From: Rhizobium sp. 18055
Lineage (GTDB): Bacteria; Pseudomonadota; Alphaproteobacteria; Rhizobiales; Rhizobiaceae
Direction of reading: 5' to 3'
Assembly: GCF_902706285.1 (NCBI RefSeq)
Contig: NZ_CACSKD010000011.1
Coordinates: forward strand, 121,462-185,461
Length of the DNA stretch: 64,000 nucleotides
Position numbers and translations under genes: made by a program. Below, one piece after another: positions 60,794 through 64,000 of the stretch; the first letter of the stretch is position 1; each line of letters starts with the position of its first letter. The notes below the pieces were generated by a model. That model was not told the origin of the DNA, did no database searches, and saw only the letters and a list, made by a program, of their open reading frames with translations.

Positions 60794-62053
60794 ATGAGTA
60801 AAGACAAGCTCACCATCATCCCTCCCGGCAAGCCGCTTTCCGGCCGCGCCGTGCCCCCCGGCTCGAAGTCGATCACCAACCGCGCTCTGCTGCTGGCCGG
60901 CCTCGCCAGGGGCACCAGCCGGCTGACAGGCGCCCTGAAGAGCGATGACACCCGCTACATGGCCGACGCCCTGCGCGCCATGGGTGTCACCGTCGACGAG
61001 CCCGATGCCACCACCTTCGTCGTCACCAGCGTGGGCGAGCTGAACGCCCCTGATGCAGCGCTCTTCCTCGGCAACGCCGGCACCGCCACCCGCTTCCTGA
61101 CGGCAGCCTTGGCGCTCGGCCATGGCCGCTACGTCGTCGATGGCGATGAACACATGCGCAAGCGGCCGATCAAGCCGCTGGTCGACGCATTGAAATCGCT
61201 GGGTGTTTCGATCGATGCGCCGACCGGCTGCCCGCCTGTCACCATCGATGCCACCGGCCGCTTCTCGCAGAACAAGGTTGTCATCGATGCCGGTCTCTCC
61301 AGCCAGTATGTCTCTGCCCTGCAGATGGCAGCCGCCTGCGGTTCCGAGCCGTTCACCATCGAGCTTGCCGGTGCCGATATCGGCGCCCGTGGCTATATCG
61401 ACCTGACGCTTGCCGCCATGCGCGCCTTCGGCGCCAAGGTTACCCAGCCGACGCCGTCCTCCTGGGTGATCGAGCCGACCGGCTACACGGCGACGGATTT
61501 CGTCGTCGAACCGGATGCCTCCGCCGCCACCTATCTCTGGGCCGCCGAAGTGCTGACCAAGGGTGCCATCGACCTCGGCGTCGCCAATGCCGACTTCACC
61601 CAGCCGGATGCGGAGGCATACGACGTCATCCGCCAGTTCCCGCATTTGCCCGCTGTCATCGACGGCTCGCAGATGCAGGACGCGGTCCCGACGATCGCCG
61701 TGCTGGCCGCCTTCAACGAAACGCCGGTGCGCTTCGTCGGCATCGCCAATCTGCGCGTCAAGGAATGCGACCGCATCCGGGCGGTCTCGACCGGCCTCAA
61801 CAACATCCGCGCCGGCCTTGCGACGGAAGAGGGGGACGACCTCGTTGTTGCCGCCGATCCTGCTCTTGCTGGCCAGCGCCTGCCTGCTGATATCGACACC
61901 TTCGCCGATCACCGCATCGCCATGAGCTTTGCGCTGGCCGGCCTGAAGATCGACGGCATCACCATTCTGGACCCGGATTGCGTCGGCAAGACCTTCCCGT
62001 CCTACTGGCGTGCGCTGGCAGCGCTCGGCGTCACCTATGCGGACGAGGGCTGA
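60794..62053 (+). CDS. aroA: 3-phosphoshikimate 1-carboxyvinyltransferase (EPSP synthase), atypical
   Basis: Sixth step of the shikimate pathway, joining phosphoenolpyruvate to shikimate 3-phosphate. The 419-residue two-domain protein has PPGSKSITNRALLLAGLARG near residue 17, the PEP-site loop LFLGNAGTATRFLTAAL (Gly96, Thr97, Phe101), DGDEHMRKRP near 118 and the C-terminal DTFADHRIAMSFAL near 370. The loop is of the GNAGT type rather than the GNAATGCR type of the CP4-like class II enzymes common in rhizobia, and Phe replaces the usual Pro101. It is probably a second EPSP synthase of this genome. Two starts (60773 or 60794) are possible. Confidence 0.88.
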   Translation: MSKDKLTIIPPGKPLSGRAVPPGSKSITNRALLLAGLARGTSRLTGALKSDDTRYMADALRAMGVTVDEPDATTFVVTSVGELNAPDAALFLGNAGTATRFLTAALALGHGRYVVDGDEHMRKRPIKPLVDALKSLGVSIDAPTGCPPVTIDATGRFSQNKVVIDAGLSSQYVSALQMAAACGSEPFTIELAGADIGARGYIDLTLAAMRAFGAKVTQPTPSSWVIEPTGYTATDFVVEPDASAATYLWAAEVLTKGAIDLGVANADFTQPDAEAYDVIRQFPHLPAVIDGSQMQDAVPTIAVLAAFNETPVRFVGIANLRVKECDRIRAVSTGLNNIRAGLATEEGDDLVVAADPALAGQRLPADIDTFADHRIAMSFALAGLKIDGITILDPDCVGKTFPSYWRALAALGVTYADEG

Positions 62054-62095
62054 TACCATTTGAAGCGGCAGGAGAGCCGCGGGCGGGGGAGTGAG

Positions 62096-64000
62096 ATGAT
62101 CCGGCGGCTTTCTGGTCTTTGCCTTGCATTGGTGCTGATGATGGCCGCCGGCCCGCTGTGGGCGGCCGAGGTCATCAATTCCTACGTCTCCAACATCGCG
62201 CTCGAAAAGAGCGGCACGATGACGGTGGCGGAAACCATCACCGTCAATGCCGAGGGCAACCAGATCCGTCGCGGCATCTTTCGCGATTTCCCGCTGACGC
62301 TGAAGAATGCCGAAGGTCGGACGATCCGTGTGGATTTCGACCTGATCTCGGTCACTCGTGACGGCCACGACGAACCCTCGCGCACCGAGACGATCACCAA
62401 CGGCATCCGCATCTATGCCGGTTCGCCCGACGTGATGCTCACCCAGGGCCGCCATCAATACGTCTTCACCTACCGCACCGGCCGCCAGATCCGCTATTTC
62501 GACGATCACGACGAACTCTACTGGAACGTCACCGGCAATGGCTGGATCTTCCCGATCCTGTCCGCCACATCAAACGTCACGCTTCCACCGGGCGTCAGCG
62601 CCACGGATACCAACGTCTTCACCGGCCCGCTCGGCGCAACCGATCAGAATGCCCGCGCCAGCAACCGCGGCGGCACGGTCTCGTTCGCGACCACCCAACC
62701 GCTCGGCCCCGGCGAAGGGCTGACCATCGCCATCAAGATGCCGAAGGGCTCGATCGATCCGCCATCGGGCAGCGAGGCGAACCGCTGGTGGCTGAGCGAC
62801 AACCGCGACTACCTGATCGGCTTCGGCGGCTTGTTGCTGGTCTTCCTCTACTACACCCGCTCATGGCTGAAGGTCGGCCGCGACCCCCAGCGCGGCGTCG
62901 TCGTCCCGCGCTGGGATGCGCCCGATGGCATTTCGCCGGCGCTGGTCAACTATATCGACAACCGTGGCTTTTCCGGCCAGGGCTGGACGGCGCTATCGGC
63001 GGCAGCCCTCAATCTGGCAGTGTGCGGTTTCGTCGTGCTTGAGGATATGAAGCAGTCGATCGTTATCCGCCGCACCGACAAGCCGAACGTCGGGGTGAAA
63101 TTCGAGGCCGGCGAGGCGAGCCTGCTCAACGCGGTTGGCGGCAGAGGCTCGCTGACCATCGACAAGGCCAATGGCGAGCGGGTCAAATCCGTTGGCGAGA
63201 AATTCCGTTCCGCCATCGAACGCGAGCATCGCGGCCGCTACTACAATTCCAACATCGGCTACACCATCGGCGGCATCGTGCTCAGCGTCGCCTGCCTGCT
63301 GGCGCTGTTCGTCTTCGGCTCGCTGGAGCCGGAGACCATCGTCATGATGGTCATCCCTATCGTCATCTCGGTGTTTGTCTCCGTCTTCATCGGCGGTGTG
63401 GCCAAGTCGTTCCGGCCGGGAAAATCGCTTGGGTCCAAGATCATGGCGGTGGTCTCCATCGCCTTTATCGTCTTCGTCGGCTTCAGCATGATCTCGACGC
63501 TGTTGCTCGGGCTGCTCTCCTCGCTGATGGAACTGCACGAGACGCCGATGATCTTTGCTGTCGGCGGCATCGTGCTGCTCAACATCCTCTACGTCTTCAT
63601 CATGGGCGCGCCGACACCGCTCGGCTCGAAGATGATGGATGGCATCGATGGCCTCAGGCAATATCTGACGCTGGCCGAGAAAGACCGGATGAACACCGCA
63701 GGCGCGCCTGAGATGTCGCCGCAGCATTTCGAAAAGCTGTTGCCCTATGCCGTGGCGCTCGGTGTCGAAAAGCCGTGGAGCCGGACCTTCGAGGTCTGGC
63801 TTGCAGCGGCTGCCGCAGGCGTTGCCGGTGCCGCCGCCTATCACCCCGGCTGGTATTCCGGAAATTTCAGCAGCGGCAATTTCTCCGACCGCATCGGCGG
63901 CTTCTCGTCATCGATGGCATCGACCATCGCCTCGACGCTGCCGACCCCACCACCCAGTTCCTCCTCCGGCTTCGGCAGCAGTGGCGGCGGTGGTGGCGGC
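62096..64000 (+). CDS. DUF2207 domain membrane protein (runs off the right edge)
   Basis: Reading from the ATG at 62096 (after GGGGGAGTGAG) gives an open frame to the window end, at least 635 residues. It has a signal peptide (MIRRLSGLCLALVLMMAAGPLWA). A DUF2207 extracytoplasmic domain follows at about 25-230 (VINSYVSNIALEKSGTMTVAETI, GIFRDFPL, YWNVTGNGWIFPI). Membrane helices lie near residues 240 (YLIGFGGLLLVFLYYT) and 385-470. A long low-complexity Ser/Gly tail reaches the edge (GSSGGGGGG). Function unknown; the family is often associated with LemA. Confidence 0.88.
   Translation, partial: MIRRLSGLCLALVLMMAAGPLWAAEVINSYVSNIALEKSGTMTVAETITVNAEGNQIRRGIFRDFPLTLKNAEGRTIRVDFDLISVTRDGHDEPSRTETITNGIRIYAGSPDVMLTQGRHQYVFTYRTGRQIRYFDDHDELYWNVTGNGWIFPILSATSNVTLPPGVSATDTNVFTGPLGATDQNARASNRGGTVSFATTQPLGPGEGLTIAIKMPKGSIDPPSGSEANRWWLSDNRDYLIGFGGLLLVFLYYTRSWLKVGRDPQRGVVVPRWDAPDGISPALVNYIDNRGFSGQGWTALSAAALNLAVCGFVVLEDMKQSIVIRRTDKPNVGVKFEAGEASLLNAVGGRGSLTIDKANGERVKSVGEKFRSAIEREHRGRYYNSNIGYTIGGIVLSVACLLALFVFGSLEPETIVMMVIPIVISVFVSVFIGGVAKSFRPGKSLGSKIMAVVSIAFIVFVGFSMISTLLLGLLSSLMELHETPMIFAVGGIVLLNILYVFIMGAPTPLGSKMMDGIDGLRQYLTLAEKDRMNTAGAPEMSPQHFEKLLPYAVALGVEKPWSRTFEVWLAAAAAGVAGAAAYHPGWYSGNFSSGNFSDRIGGFSSSMASTIASTLPTPPPSSSSGFGSSGGGGGG

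Noticed and set aside
60656..62509. Open frame of 617 codons antisense to aroA
   Set aside because: Shadow; composition biased to Gly/Asp/Arg/His, no domain.

Overview
The window is chromosomal DNA from an alphaproteobacterium of the order Rhizobiales, most likely the Rhizobium/Agrobacterium group. This rests on high GC with C/G-ending codons, on GroES/GroEL under a CIRCE element, on an Fo ATP synthase cluster (atpI-B-E-F'-F) split from F1, on rhizobial small families (DUF2093, DUF4170, DUF2007), and on CTTGAC-N17-CTATNT type promoters. It is almost entirely housekeeping and moderately conserved accessory genes. I see no phage, insertion sequence, CRISPR array, tRNA or rRNA.

Layout. 0-6 kb: the 5' part of groEL and complete groES (minus strand, CIRCE plus promoter), chromate transporter chrA, a HAD-IIA phosphatase, ribF and a hicBA-type toxin-antitoxin pair. 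6-15 kb: ileS, a lipoprotein, tadA divergent from an RluB-type pseudouridine synthase with a very long Arg/Gly/Asp-rich tail, rsmD, a patatin-like lipase and an orphan DUF1778 antitoxin. 15-23 kb: a CPA2 antiporter, pmbA, then a run ending in lipid A genes (cysQ-like, DUF4170, waaA, HAD phosphatase, lpxK). 23-25.7 kb: a small accessory patch (YCII, phosphodiester glycosidase, HXXEE membrane protein, small ORF) between lpxK and DUF2093-mutL. 28-32 kb: signalling genes, namely a kinase-less PAS/receiver protein and a GGDEF-EAL protein, then a PRC-barrel protein.

32.5-36.6 kb: a sugar-acid catabolic operon (SDR dehydrogenase, dgoK, dgoA, SMP-30 lactonase) divergent from an IclR regulator, with an inverted repeat between them. 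36.8-38.1 kb: a LuxR-type solo regulator followed by a 540-bp non-coding stretch. That stretch holds a near-consensus sigma-54 promoter followed by a strong intrinsic terminator, hence a candidate small RNA of about 115 nt, and then a separate 14-bp nested hairpin in front of apbC. 38-47 kb: apbC/mrp, corA, kup, a SleB-type cell wall hydrolase and the Fo ATP synthase operon, which has a terminator-like hairpin between atpE and the b' gene. 47-55 kb: rnhB, a PA0069-type radical SAM protein, a short GT2-like protein, moaB-type, ispE, a large TPR protein, a polyprenyl diphosphate synthase, DUF2007 and a TrmN6-type methyltransferase. 55-64 kb: mntH with a Mur/Fur-like box, an S49 peptidase, a parDE-type module, glyQ (no glyS next to it), lemA, an unusual EPSP synthase and the start of a DUF2207 membrane protein.

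Most likely undescribed item: the sigma-54-driven small RNA candidate at 37.7-37.83 kb. Also of interest are the EPSP synthase with Phe at the position of the usual Pro101, an ApbC without the canonical CxxC, a kinase-less hybrid signalling protein beside a c-di-GMP enzyme, and a patch of foreign codon usage inside ileS. All family assignments were made by reading motifs; no database search was run.
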